Source: Sabethes cyaneus (taxonomy: Eukaryota > Arthropoda > Insecta > Diptera > Culicidae). From it: 64,000 nt of DNA. Location of the stretch: positions 57,143,544 to 57,207,543 of the forward strand of contig NC_071354.1 of the NCBI RefSeq assembly GCF_943734655.1, written 5' to 3'. The translations under genes were made by a program, and so were the position numbers. Below are positions 12,021-23,219 of this stretch, piece by piece. The notes beneath the pieces are model-generated. The model did not search any database. It worked only from the letters and a program-made list of their open reading frames with translations, and had not been told where the DNA came from. Every line of letters begins with the position of its first letter. Within the stretch, counting starts at the first letter, position 1.

Positions 12021-15000
12021 TTAATCATTTTTCTCGCTCATGATTTGAGCAATCTGAGGTAAAAGATCCGCATTGAGCTTCAGTAGAAGAGAATTTTCCA
12101 CTGATTCTGCTCTCAAGTTCATACGGCGATCATGTAGCATCAACTTCAATGCACTAAATGCACGTTCAACTGCAACTTGTGTTGCTGAACTTGCAAGGAC
12201 TATCATCGCAACTCTATACAACTCTGGGTTTGTGAATTTTTGGGTTTCCCAGTATTTCAATAGATCGAAGGAAACGGATTGCTCATTGCTCTTAGAAGAT
12301 CCTGGACGTGATGCTTCAATAATAGGTACCTTCTCACGTATTTCAAGCTGCTTGATTTTCTGAGCAATGGAACTGTTGTTACTCGTCGTTGGGTTGGTTT
12401 GAGAAGCTTCATTGAAAAAATCTGACAAGATTTTTTCAAGTTCATCTTCGTTCAAGTCACTAGTTTCGTCGATGGTTTCATCGACCATTTTTTTATTTAC
12501 ACTTCCATGAAGTTTAAGAAGAAATTCCTGAAAACATATATAACACCATTAGTTATGAAAAGATATCACTTCAAACTGATTGCATTTTGACACCGCACTA
12601 GAAAATTTTGTGAAAAACTACGTAAAAAATTAGGAAAATTGAGTTCTCCTTCCATAACTCAGGATAACAAAAACTGCTATCGTAAATTTTTTGTCACTAT
12701 AAAAATACAAATTAATAACAAAAAAAAATATTTTTCAAATTTTCGGAGAATCAAAATAAGGTTTTTCGAAGTTTTCTTTGGAGTTTGCTACTGCCGTGGG
12801 AAATTTAGTGAAAAACTGTTTTCAACAGATGTTTTTTATAGATTGATGAAAATTTTTCTTACATTTCTATCCAAACATTTTAGTTCTGCGATGCTTGATT
12901 CAAGAGTTATGCAGTTTTAAAATAAGCGATGTGCGTTAAAATTTCCCTTGGGGATCATTCAATAATGACGTCCATTGCTTATGGGGAGGAGGGGGTCTAG
13001 GCAAATGTGACATCCGTCGAAAAAAATTGCATTTTCATCAAAAGGCAGCAAAAATATGTTTCTCAGTCATTCATTACTTATCGATTTATTTCAACCATCG
13101 AACTTATTGTTCCAGTTGACGGCGCTTGAAAGTCAGGCACAATTTGTCAATGTTGACAAGATAGACCACGAGTTACATTGAAGGATATATGTAAATCAAT
13201 TTCAGTTCATTTGCAATCAAACTGTCTAGCTTTTTACTAAATATTGGATAGAAAAGTACAATGAGCTCTTAAGCTATCGTTACGATGTAGTGAAACCTGC
13301 TTCGCCGACGCAGATTGAAGCTTGTTTTGAAGCGGAGCCGTGCTACTTCAATTGAAACCAAAGCTTCATTTCTTCATTGATTTGTAACAATTTGCAATTG
13401 AATGTTGTTAGAGACCTTGTTCGCAGTTATTATTTGTTATTAATTGTTATTTTCTATATTTTTTTAATCATACACTAACTCTTAAAAGGTTAAGCTATTT
13501 TTATAAACCACTTTTTACTTTCAACACGCTTTTCATTTTTATTTTGAGTTTGTGTGACGTCCAAAGGGGGGGGGGGGAGGTTGAGTTTTGTGACGCAATC
13601 GGACAGAGGGGGGAGGGGGGGTCTAAAAAGCAGAAATTTGGTGGACGTCATATTTGAATCGTCCCTTGGGATTTTTTGGTTTTGCGATATAAAATAATTT
13701 TTTAAATACTTTATAAATAAATTTATAAATAGCAACCTGATTAGGACCCTATCAGCAGCTGTACATAATTTGGACAATTCTATTTGATTTTGCTGTAAAT
13801 GTCCAAACAACGTAAGTACAGGTGCGGATGGGGTCCAAAAGATGTTAGTTGCCCTAACAAATAATAAAAGTAAATCAGTAGCACACTCCAATTTCAAGTT
13901 TTCGAATCTATAGTGAGGATGCATCAGACTTGAATGCTACGTATAAAATAGAGTATAAAATTTAATACTTACCTGAATTTTTTCTTTATCAGTCGAAGAA
14001 ATTCTTTTCGATCCTAAAAAATTGAAGCGCGGGTCTAGGTAGACGCACGCCTTAAACTGATTGCTATCGGTGAGTTTTTGTAATCGTTGTTTAAAGGCTT
14101 TCAATAGTTTTTGAGCTAACGAGTTCTCGGCCAATTTTGTTAACTTAGCCTGGCATACGAGCCAACACGCATAAAACTCACTTAGAGTCACGTGATACTT
14201 TTGCAATTGCAGTGTGAGCAGAAACGGCGGTTCAAAGGCTTCACAAAACTTTTCCACGAATTTCCAGTGGAGAGTTAAGTCTACAATTAAAAGAAAAACA
14301 AAAAAAATGCAAAAGGTACAAAGTTACAATTTGATACATGTACATATACACACTTAAACACATACATCAAACACAGTAAAAACCATGTATATAAACATCC
14401 TTAAGAACTCGACCAATCCTTACCGACAGACTTCGCAGCTGGTCACTAAAGTACAAGACAACTACAGGGCTAGTGCAACGATTCTACTGACCGCCCAGTC
14501 GAGATTCGAACATACGACGACTGACTTGTTAGGCCAGCATCGTACCCCCGAACTAACTGGGCGACATATACATAAGTTTCTCTATATTTTGTAAAATACA
14601 ATATTTTGTAGGCCTGGGCCAACATCAAGGACATTTCTCCTGCTTACCAATTTCTGGATATGATTTTTTAACTAAAATAAAAAACGACTTCTGCGTCAAC
14701 AAGGACTTTAGCATGCCAAAGGTGCTGTTCCAACGGGTTTTGTTGTTCAGCGGCGGTAGATGAGCCTCGTGAAGTTTGATGAATTTGTAATATTCTCGTT
14801 GGCGCAGTTTTATAACAAGCTTTTGGATTTTGGCCAAACGGCGTTCATACGGTTTCAGTACGTCCCATACAGCAAGTTGTGCTGTATGGGCAGCACAGCG
14901 CACGCTGTCCAATACACCTGACATTGTTGTTTCGAAAGAGTCGTCTTGTACCGCTACTTCTTCGGAAGATTCTCCAGCTTTTCCATTTGAAAAGTCATCA

Positions 15001-18000
15001 ATTTCCTGCTCCTCATCTGAGCCTTCGTCAGTCTCAGAAACATTCGTCTCCTCTTTATCATCAATCTCTTCTTCGAAGTCATAGTTTTCTTCGTCAGCTT
15101 CAGTAGCATCATTGAGGCATTTATCGTAGCTGGTAATACGGGCCGCCTCAAAAAACTTTTTTATCTCTCGTACTGAAGCTACCATATTCGCCCCGTTATC
15201 GTGTGTTACTGAATATAGTTGAGATAATTTCACCCCAAAGTTGTCGAGAATGTTCTCGATTAATGTTTTTAGATGTTCCTTGGTTTGCTTTTCTGATGAT
15301 TCCTTGATTGCTAAATAGACACAAAATTATCAGAAAAAATAGCTGTAGATCATTATTTTTGTTTTCAATTAGTCATATTGGATTTTTTTTGAATAATGCT
15401 AAAGGTCTGAGATGTAGTGTCCGAAGTTTTGTGTGCGGGCATAGTTCATGGACTTATTAACGAAACCAATGGATATAAAATTCGAGGGTACCAGTTATTT
15501 TAGATAACTTAAATGGATTTTTTTTTAGATTTTGTCAAACATCGCATTTTCATGAAATTAAAAAAAGTTTTCTTTGGATCTACTCTACACCGAAACGGAA
15601 ATTTTTATATAATGCTTTTGCCAGATAAATTCTTAATTAATTATTTAGTGATGCCAAGTTACAGAAAATTTCCATTGCAAATCTTTTTGAAATTTGATGA
15701 CCTTCAATTCATTAACCCATTGTGGCCTAGCGTTCAAAATTTAATGCGTGATTTCAATGTACACTGATCATAATGTGTTAATAATTGTTTTCGTTAATAG
15801 GTCGAAAAACTATACCAGTGTACACAATTCCATAAACTTCTGGGACGCTTTGGCACATAATGTACGGTAATTTTGGTAAATTGGCATTTTATCGAAATTA
15901 TCGTACAGGTTTGGGTCGAAAGAGGGTCCGAATTTCATAACATTTTGTACCCGGATATAGTGGATAAATAGTGCATAAATGCATTAATCCAACTATCGAT
16001 GTTACTTAGCCTATTTGCTAAGCCAGTGGTTCCCAACGTTTTTTGGTTCGCGAACCCCCTGGTGGAATTCTGTATACTATATTGCTGTGAGCATGCCTCC
16101 ATTTGTGGAACGCTGTACTAAACCATGTTTTTAATTTCTAAGTACAAAAAGGTTTTTTTGTGATATACAGTAGGATTTCGAATTTGGCAACAAATGCGTG
16201 TCGCCTATGTTGCCAAAATCGAAACCGTGCCAAAATCGAGACCATTTTTTGATATGAAAAATTTGAATGTAAATGCGTTAGAAATCGACTAAATATTATT
16301 ATTCAACGATTGCAGCCATTTTATGTCTAAAAAATTCGCCAAGAGCTATCGTCCGGCGCAAGAAAGTTTTTGTCAACCTGCTGTAAGACGGAGTCCTACG
16401 GCAATAAAAATATTATTTTTCAAAACATTCAATAACATCAAACTTTTTTTCAAAAGCACACTGAGGGCATCATGCCAAAATCGAGGCATGCCAAATTCGA
16501 AGTCCCACTGTACTAATAATGGATAGTTTCTTTCTTAACCTAATATTTACAGAGATATAAGCTAAAGTAAATAGGAGGATTAGACAAAAGGAGGGTCTTT
16601 TTACCTTTCTACTATATAAATATACATTATAAAAATATAGCAATAGCAAAATATAGCAATGACTCGGAAAACCGAATTTCGAAAGGAGGCCCAGTGAGCC
16701 GAGTGTCTAGTACCAGTCGACTCAGTTTCGAAAACTGAGCATATTTTTTTCAACATATTAGCAATAATGCAATGATAAACTTTCTGCAATTTTTTATTTG
16801 AAAATTGCGACTCAGATCCATCAAAGGAAACCAAGTTGTTGAAAATCGAACAATTCATTCAAAAGTTATTCAAACTTAACACTTAAGCGTCATGTATTGA
16901 ACCGTTCCGTTGTATTCAAAGTATGTGTGTATGTATGTTTGTATGTGTGTGTATGTACAGTGGGATTTCGAATTTAGTATGGTTCGATTTTGGCATGCCT
17001 CGATTTTGGTAACAAAAGTATCCGTTTTTGGCAACACAAAATATTTTACTTCCAAAAATATGCTTAAATATCAGTCAGTTTCCGCATACATACTCTAAAT
17101 GACGAACAAATATTGCCCTAAGTGTGTTCATGAAAAAAAGTTTGCGATTTCGAACAATAATATTTTTATTGCCGTAGGACTATGTCTTACCGCAGGACGC
17201 CAAAAACTTACTTGAACCGCACGAATAGCTTTTGGCGGATTTTGTAAACATAAAAAGGTTGCAACAACTCAATTTATAACGCACTTATATTCAATTTTTG
17301 CATATAAAAAAAAGGTCTCGATTTTGGCACGGTTTCGATTTTGGCAACATAGGCGATACGCCTTTGTTGCCAAATTCGAAATCCAACTGTATGTGTGTGT
17401 ATGTATGAAGGGAGGGATGTATGTATGTATGCATGAATGTATGTATGTATGTATGTATGTACGTATGTATGTATGTATGTATGTATTTATGTATATATGT
17501 ATGCATTCAGGTATGTATATTTCTGTGTATGTGTATGTGATGTATGTATGATGTATGGGTGATGTAAGTGTGTACAATTTATTTGCAATTTGCATTGAAA
17601 TACAGGAAGAGTGATGAAACATAATCGTCAATTTTCAATGCAATTTATTTCATTTCAATTTTTTAAAATTGTAATATAATTTAATTTTATTCACTTGCTG
17701 TTATTCGCAATTGGACATTTATACGAAGAAAAGCAGTTTGTTTAACCCATGGTTACTCGCCCTGTTGTAGAGCTCGTTGGTAGCTATTATGAAATTATTT
17801 TGAAATTTTTTTTTTAATTTTTGGAACAAAAAGTGTCCTACTGTAGACGTCTCTCCCCTATTTTGTACAACGGCTGCGGAACGTTAGTTTTATCTCTAAA
17901 TATCTCGCGACTTTGGCAATAAAGAAAACTGTTTTCAGCAAGGTTGATCCGCAGACCAAGATTTCATAAGTTTTTCGCCAAGTAGCGCAAGTATTCTAGT

Positions 18001-19374
18001 GAATTCTGTTCTGTTTTAGCATGCTTAGGAAGTTAAGTTCGTACAAGATTTGAAAATGCTAATAAAGGTTGATTTTCCCATATGAATTTATACAAAATTC
18101 AAACAAATTTAGTACTTGAAATACGACCCCTCATGCCATCAGAAAACATTAGCGCTGGAAAAATTAACCTTGTGAATGTTGCTGTGAAATGACGGTTTTA
18201 ATAACTGATAATTAAAAATATAGTCAATTTAATTATAAATGATCCTGAGAAATTAAAAAAAGATTACTGTTACAGTAGAAAGGTCAGGTCACGCCGCTAG
18301 GTGGATTAATTTAGGTTTTTAAAAGGAGGTTCTAAAGAAAAGTCGTAAAAACCCAGTGACCGAAAACCCGATTTTCGTAAATTTACTTATTTCAAAAATT
18401 TTTATCACCAAGCATTGCTATAAAATATTTTCTGGAAATTTGTTTGATAGGTAGGAAAAAGTATAGTCTGGTTTTTTAAAAAGTATGTTTTTCTTGTTTG
18501 CCAATTGGTCTTCTTGTAACAAGCTTCGCGATAGCCAAAAATCTAAAGTACCATACCAGTCATATGTTGTCGTTAATTCAGTTTTTATAAATACTCCAAA
18601 AATTAAATCATTGTTTTTCTGACTTTTCTTTAGGGTTTTCCATCGTCGTAAAAGCTTCGAATTTTTAAAATATCGTTTTCATTAATATATAACCGTATTT
18701 TAAGCATTATGAAATTCTAAGACCCCGACCCAAACCTGAGTTTTGAAACTGTCCACAATTCTAATTCGAAACATGACTATAATTTCGCTACCTAGATTGC
18801 GGACGATAATTTTCCCATCAATAATTATTCGCGCATTCAAGCCAATAAAGTGGCGACTCCCTCTGCTTGCGCCATCAATCTCAACGGATATAAACGGTTG
18901 TTGTTGCAGCTCCTTGGAAATGAGCTCCCGGGCCTTCAACGCAGCTTCATCGACCATTCCTGCGACAATTTTTCGGTTAACGGTTATTCCTGCTGCTTTA
19001 TAAACTGGATCTAAAAGAGTTCTAAAACCTTTCATCTCCGGGAATGCATATGGCAAGTGATTCACAGTGGCAAGTTGGAGAGTACCAAGAATAATATTTT
19101 CTTTTGTAAGATCGACGTGTAGTTTCTGGGATCTCTTTCTGGTTGGCTCAAAATTGTCTTTCGGTGGTGGTAGATCCAACGCACCATAAACAGCCGCATG
19201 TTGCTTCATGATATGTCGTTTGAAATTGCTAGGCATCAAAACATCTTGCACATACCTGCAGTTTTCGTCCGCTTTACAAAAATACCTGCCTTCTTCCTCC
19301 CGAATCACTTGCAGCATAGTGTCCTTTTGAGTGCAACGTCGTTTCATTCTAAAAAATATAATATTATTGTCCAT
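12021..19374 (-). CDS. hAT-family transposase, four exons, 686 aa, intact frame
   Basis: Exons on the minus strand: 19374-18792, 15310-14648, 14280-13973, 12527-12021. The joints are phase 1, 1 and 0, all GT-AG, and sum to 2061 nt with one stop at the end. Exon 1 encodes a BED-type zinc finger (Cys33, Cys39, His54, His59) and a first catalytic block with Asp167 in EIDGAS. Exon 2 has HDNGAN with Asp232, an acidic insert of about 50 residues rich in Asp/Glu, and the conserved TRWNST motif. Exon 4 ends in the hAT dimerisation region with VAVERAFSAL (Glu about 639) and a following RRMNL block. The enzyme would excise and insert the surrounding element. Family length (600-700 aa) fits. Splicing is predicted from phase and consensus only, without transcript evidence. 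Met10 is an alternative start. Intron 1 (3.5 kb) and intron 3 (1.45 kb) are unusually long for a transposase and contain nested transposons. Confidence 0.8.
12945..13670. mobile_element. 710-bp MITE in intron 3 of the hAT transposase
   Basis: CCCTTGGG occurs at 12945-12952 and 13663-13670 as a perfect 8-bp duplication. Inside it are inverted ends GATCATTCAATAATGACGTC (left) and ACGATTCAAATATGACGTCC (right, reversed). Two G-rich runs (13566-13577 and 13606-13620) lie near the right end. Positions 13090-13400 are a diverged inverted relative of the hAT-type MITE at 21247-21690, so this is a nest within the nest. Confidence 0.65.
14395..14580 (-). mobile_element. tRNA-derived SINE in intron 2 of the hAT transposase
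   Basis: Read on the minus strand, 14572 to 14505 carries an A-box-like TTAGTTCGGGGGTACGATGC and a B-box-like GTTCGAATCTC. The following body, with GCGAAGTCTGTCG at its end, matches the SINE at 45484-45690. It is a Pol III-type SINE copy; assignment to a named mosquito family (for example Feilai-like) would be a guess. Confidence 0.7.
16166..16512 (-). mobile_element. 343-bp Tc1/mariner-type MITE, complete
   Basis: TA|CAGTAGGATTTCGAATTTGG at the left and the inverted TCCCACTG|TA at the right give an element at 16168-16510 with a TA duplication. The interior reads as the reverse complement of the related copy at 16958-17389 but about 90 bp shorter. TA duplication and tip sequence suggest mobilisation by a Tc1/mariner transposase (inference). 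Confidence 0.8.
16915..17570 (+). repeat. TATG/TGTG microsatellite split by a MITE
   Basis: Runs of ATGTATGT and TGTGTG occupy 16918-16957 and resume at 17390-17570, with the MITE in between. The two halves would form one continuous repeat without the insertion. Open frames here encode only TYIH/YVCM repeats and are not genes. Confidence 0.85.
16956..17391 (+). mobile_element. 432-bp Tc1/mariner-type MITE inserted in a microsatellite
   Basis: Element 16958-17389 with TA on each side. The left tip is CAGTGGGATTTCGAATTT and the inverted right tip is CAGTTGGATTTCGAATTTGG. It belongs to the same family as 16168-16510 and 11340-11625. Confidence 0.8.
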
Positions 19375-19820
19375 GTCTTACTGCAGATAGCTGCTGATAC
19401 TGCAGAATAACTTAAAGTGAATATTTACATACCTGACAAAACAAATCAAATGTGGTACACAGGCAACCAAATCAATCTTAATCGAATACAATGTTAGGAA
19501 AAAACGCTCAGACTATCTAAACCAGCAACGTTCGAACGAATGGCTTGCGAACAATCATTGCGAATGAATGAATGCATTCAAGAACGAATCTTTTGCGAAC
19601 GTTCATAACAGAATGAACACTCTGCACGAAAGATCCATCGCATGAACAAAACCACCCATGAATGCTGTCACATGTTTTTCTCTGCTTCGCTTGTTCTGCT
19701 TCGCTCGTAGGAATGCACAGCTCTCCGCTGAGACAGTCAGTACGATCGAAACCTTACGACGAGCAGGTTCGTCAATGATTTCGAAATGAATGATGCATGA
19801 TGCGATTTTTTCCATGCTTG

Positions 19821-20218
19821 CTCCTACCACAGGGGTGAGGAGTCTCAAAGCATCATAAAATGAATAAATTCAAAATAAATTCATGGCTCCAAAAAACCCC
19901 ACACGCCAAATTTGGTACCATTTGCTTGATTAGTTCTCGAGTTATTAAAAAATTTGTATTTCATTTGTATGGGATCTCCCCTTCTTAAAGAAAGCAAAGG
20001 TTTTAATCTACCATAGAAAAAATCCCCCCCCCCCCCTTATAAAAAACGGATGGATCTCATTATACCATAGAAAATATTCCTGCTTTCTAGAACCCCCACA
20101 TGCCAAATTTGGTTTCATTTGCTTGATTAGTTCTAGAGTTATGAGGAAATTTGTATTTCATTTGTACGGGGGCCCCTCCTCTTAGAAGAAGGGGTCTCAG
20201 TACACCATAGAAAAACAT
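19821..20218 (-). repeat. ~145-bp repeat units next to the hAT element
   Basis: It begins with the target duplication CTCCTACC and contains two units with CCAAATTTGGTNCCATTTGC and C-rich/G-rich complementary stretches, in the orientation of the 23.2-25.2 kb array. The second unit is cut at 20218 by an inserted CCCAAGTAA element and resumes after 20883. Confidence 0.75.
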
Positions 20219-20883
20219 CCCAAGTAAAACCGCAAGCATTAACGCATAACCCCATATTGGCTGTAGCTCGGCATCGCTAATACCAGACAGCGGCATATCA
20301 GCATTTCGTATGGTTATAACACTTATATAAACATCGCTAATGCGTTTAAGCATTACCGTAAATTAGCATTATTAAAAGCAATATTTGGACAAATCTTTAA
20401 AATGTACCGTAAGTGTTAATAAAATGCTTATACCTGACTTCGTTTTTGCTTATTTACGGCCACTACTCATGCTCTGTTTCACCTAACAGCCGCTATCTCT
20501 TTTAATTTAATTTAATAAACCGAACTACGATGGTTAAGTACGACTAATTACAACCCAACTCATCTATAACAGCTGTGGTTGAGATATCAAAGGCGCCAGC
20601 AAATGAACGATGCAGGGATACGCAACCCGGTTCGAGTCTCATGAAAGGTAACATTTAAAATGTAAAACAAAACAATTCATTCATCGTAAATAATCGAGTA
20701 ACGCATAGCCTGAGAAGCTGCTAGAATCTGCGGTTTTAAAAAAATAAATATGAAAATATATTTATTTTTGTCTTTTGACGCTCCGGCCGAATTGATGTTT
20801 TTATATTTTTTCGCAAACAAGCTAAAAATAACGATATGTCGATAATGCAATTGAATTGATATAAAGCTTCGTGGTTACTTGGG
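20219..20883. mobile_element. 665-bp element with CCCAAGTAA inverted tips
   Basis: It starts CCCAAGTAA and ends TTACTTGGG and splits a repeat unit: CATAGAAAAA lies before it and ACCTCCAAAAACCC after it. It contains a B-box-like GGTTCGAGTCTC at 20629-20640 but no open frame of note. The same tips delimit a much smaller fold-back at 45798-45899. The superfamily is not clear from the ends. Confidence 0.6.
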
Positions 20884-21180
20884 ATCTTACCTCCAAAAAC
20901 CCCCACAAGCTAATTTTGGTTCCTTTTGCTCGAATAGTTCTTGAGTTGAGAAAATTTGAATATTACTTGTATGCCACCCCCCCCCCCCGTCCTAACGAGG
21001 GGAGGGGTCTTAATTTACCATAGAAAAAATTTCTGCCTTCTGAAAACCCTACATTCCAAATTTGGTTCCATTTGCTTGATTAGTTCTCGAGTTTTGAGGA
21101 AATTTGAATTTCATTTGTAAAATCGCCCCCCCCCCTCTTACGCTCCCCTTAAAATTGCTCTTACCCCCTAAAAAATTGCT
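20884..21180 (-). repeat. ~145-bp repeat units, continuation
   Basis: Two further diverged units follow the insertion, each with a run of 9-10 C opposite a G-rich stretch, and CCATTTGCTTGATTAGTTCT. Similarity fades near 21130-21180. Confidence 0.7.
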
Positions 21181-21238
21181 GGTCATTTTATCTATCCAAC
21201 GGCATATAAATTGTTCAGTTTTGTTCAGTAGTTTAGAG

Positions 21239-21698
21239 GTTATTAGCAGGGCCCGACGTCACCTTCAATTGCATAGCGTTACACAACAATGAAGCAATGA
21301 AGCTTCGGTTTTAACTGAAACAGCACCGCTTCGCTTTCAGACTGGCTTCAGTCAGCTTCAGTGAGACGGGGTTCACTTCATCATGACTATCGGTTTTAAC
21401 TTTTCATTTGTACTTTTCTATCAAATATTCAGAAGTAGGCCAACAATTTTGAATGCAAATGAATTGAATTTGAGTAACATTTCTTATAATGCAACGCATA
21501 TTATAATTAACCCGTTCAATATCGACAAATCGTGCCTGACTTTCAGTCGTCGTCCATTGAAACATTCACCAACTTCAATTGAAGCTTACTTGAAACGTTC
21601 TGTTCAACAAATGAAGCAAGTCGCTTCATGATGAAGCGAAGGTAAGAGAAGATCAGCTTCATTTATTTGTTTCGACGATGTCGGGCCCTGGTTATTAG
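21239..21698. mobile_element. 444-bp non-autonomous hAT-type MITE
   Basis: A perfect 8-bp duplication GTTATTAG (21239-21246 and 21691-21698) flanks inverted tips CAGGGCCCGAC. The interior is rich in GAAGC/GCTTC motifs (GCTTCA repeats on both halves) and has no gene. Its 8-bp duplication points to hAT mobilisation, but its tips differ from the CAAGCATGG tips of the 9.3-kb hAT element, so that element's transposase is probably not its driver. Confidence 0.85.
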
Positions 21699-22190
21699 CA
21701 TTTGTAATCTTTCATTCAAACGTTACACTTCTATTTTCGATTTCACAAAGTGCTACCCAGTCCCAGTGTAGTAAACAAAGACGTAGTCCTACGTCAAAAC
21801 AGAGGTTCATGTGTAATAGAAGGGATTGCAAAACGATTTCTGAGTCGGAACAAAATCCGGACCAAAAAGACAAAATCGAGAATCCATCAGTTGGAATACT
21901 CCGCGCTTTCGTTCGTAGCATTATGATACCACATGCATTTAGTAGGGTTACAGAGTTGTCATCACTTTTTCTCTCGACAATCTGTCCATGAACTAGCGTC
22001 AATATCCGCGTTTGTTTTACTTTCATTAAGCTCTTCATATGCCTCTCAATAACCTCGTACTTTATGAGCAGATACATCGAACCGTGTTTTCGAAAGTCCT
22101 TATATGTACATCGAAGACTTTCGCATGTACAGTTCTGAGCACTCTTTGTGCCACCAGTCGTCCATCAGGTTATTAATCGAAGAAGATAGA
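21699..22190. other. No recognised feature
   Basis: A minus-strand frame of 121 codons (22077-21712) exists without any motif I know. The stretch may belong to the LINE fragment that follows. Confidence 0.3.
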
Positions 22191-22400
22191 TTATTGAGAA
22201 TTAAAATCTCCCAATATTAGAGAAGGTGCGGGAAGCAAATCTGCAATATCATAAAGTAGCTTCTGCTCAATCCGTGCTGACGGAAGGATATATATTGAAG
22301 CGATACAAAGGTCCTCTTCATTTATTCTACTAGCTTGAATGGTGTCGAGGTCTATTCGGAAGAAATAAGTAGTACTCCTTCGTTATGTGATTAAGTTGAA
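22190..22400 (-). pseudogene. LINE endonuclease fragment
   Basis: On the minus strand, 22395 to 22195 reads through IDLDTIQASRI, CIASIYILPSARIEQKLLYD and SLILGDFNSQ. The last is the GDFN motif of APE-type endonucleases of jockey-like LINEs. Stops follow directly. No RT domain is seen nearby, so it is a small relic. Confidence 0.75.
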
Positions 22401-23219
22401 GATCGTTACTTGAATTAAGAAAAATTTTACAAAGCGTGAATGCGTTGCTGTTATAGATATTCAGTAATTGTTTAAAAAACCTACCACTTGCAGGCTTCAG
22501 TTCGAAAACAGACACTGAAGAAGCCTGCAAGTCGTAGGCGAAATACATATCTATCGCGAAAAAATATAAATAGTAGAATTTAAATGGAAAAGTTTTCTTT
22601 TTTATTTAGTTTCAGGTTTTGGTTTCTAATAGCCAGTCCACAATATCAGAGAATTTCAAAAATCCCTTTCCCGTTTTGATCTCTGTATTTGAATCGGGTG
22701 CGCCAGGTATATTGGGTGCCCCTGGAAGTGGTGAGCATTCCTGGTTCAATTTTACATTCTGAACTCTTGGACGGACCTGCTTCGGATTTTCCCAGCTTCT
22801 TTTCTTTGATTCTGAAGTATTTTAGATTCCGTTAGGGGATATCTTAAGCCCTTTGTGAGTAAGTCCAGATTTTTTTTATTTTGTTCTTCCTAGAGCTTTC
22901 TTGCATGACCGCTGGGAGCGTTCCCTGAAGGAGCGCTTAATTTTATACGCGACTATTTTTTTTATTTCATCATTCACGTAGATAGTAGTCCTTCACCTAA
23001 AAAGCCCTTTGAGTTCATTGAAGAACCACCGTATTAATCAGCTTAAAACAATGATTAACATCGATTTCTTATAACATTTTGCCACTAGAATACAATTTTT
23101 GAATACTTTAGGATGCTTATTTATAACATTTTTTTTCTTTCAAGTGCACACAAAACTATAGCACCCCGAGATAAATTCTGGCAGTAAATTTTAAATCGCA
23201 TGGGTAGGAAGCGAATTCG
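22401..23219. other. No recognised feature
   Basis: AT-rich sequence between the LINE relic and the tandem array. No long frame or repeat is seen. Confidence 0.3.

Larger units (their letters stand above)
15311..18791. other. Intron 1 of the hAT transposase
   Basis: Donor CTAG|GTAGCG (minus strand at 18791) and acceptor TATTTAG (ending 15311). It contains a CAGTGGTTCCCAACG hAT-type tip at 16023-16037 with no partner seen, two MITEs, and a TATG microsatellite. The remainder (15400-16000 and 17600-18700) is AT-rich with no feature I recognise. Confidence 0.6.
10480..19820 (-). mobile_element. Complete hAT transposon, 9341 bp
   Basis: The ends are 13-bp terminal inverted repeats CAAGCATGGAAAA (10480-10492 and, inverted, 19808-19820). 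A perfect 8-bp direct repeat CTCCTACC flanks them (10472-10479 and 19821-19828), as hAT insertions make. The only long gene inside is a minus-strand, four-exon hAT transposase. The subterminal regions (10490-10800 and 19500-19800) are rich in GCGAAC/GAACGAAT motifs, which may be transposase-binding repeats (inference). The target is a copy of the ~145-bp repeat family: right of the element the sequence continues with ACAGGGGTGAG, as it does after the same CCTACC at 23271. Introns carry at least four later insertions. Confidence 0.85.

Noticed and set aside
13490..13924. 144-codon minus frame between hAT exons 3 and 4
   Set aside because: It lies in the predicted intron, overlaps the 710-bp MITE boundary and homopolymer G tracts, and has no transposase motif.
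16022..16100. A second complete hAT element starting at CAGTGGTTCCCAACG
   Set aside because: The tip is convincing, but no inverted partner or 8-bp duplication was found, so only a fragment is noted.
17269..17631. Open frames rich in TYIH or YVCM repeats
   Set aside because: Microsatellite translation.
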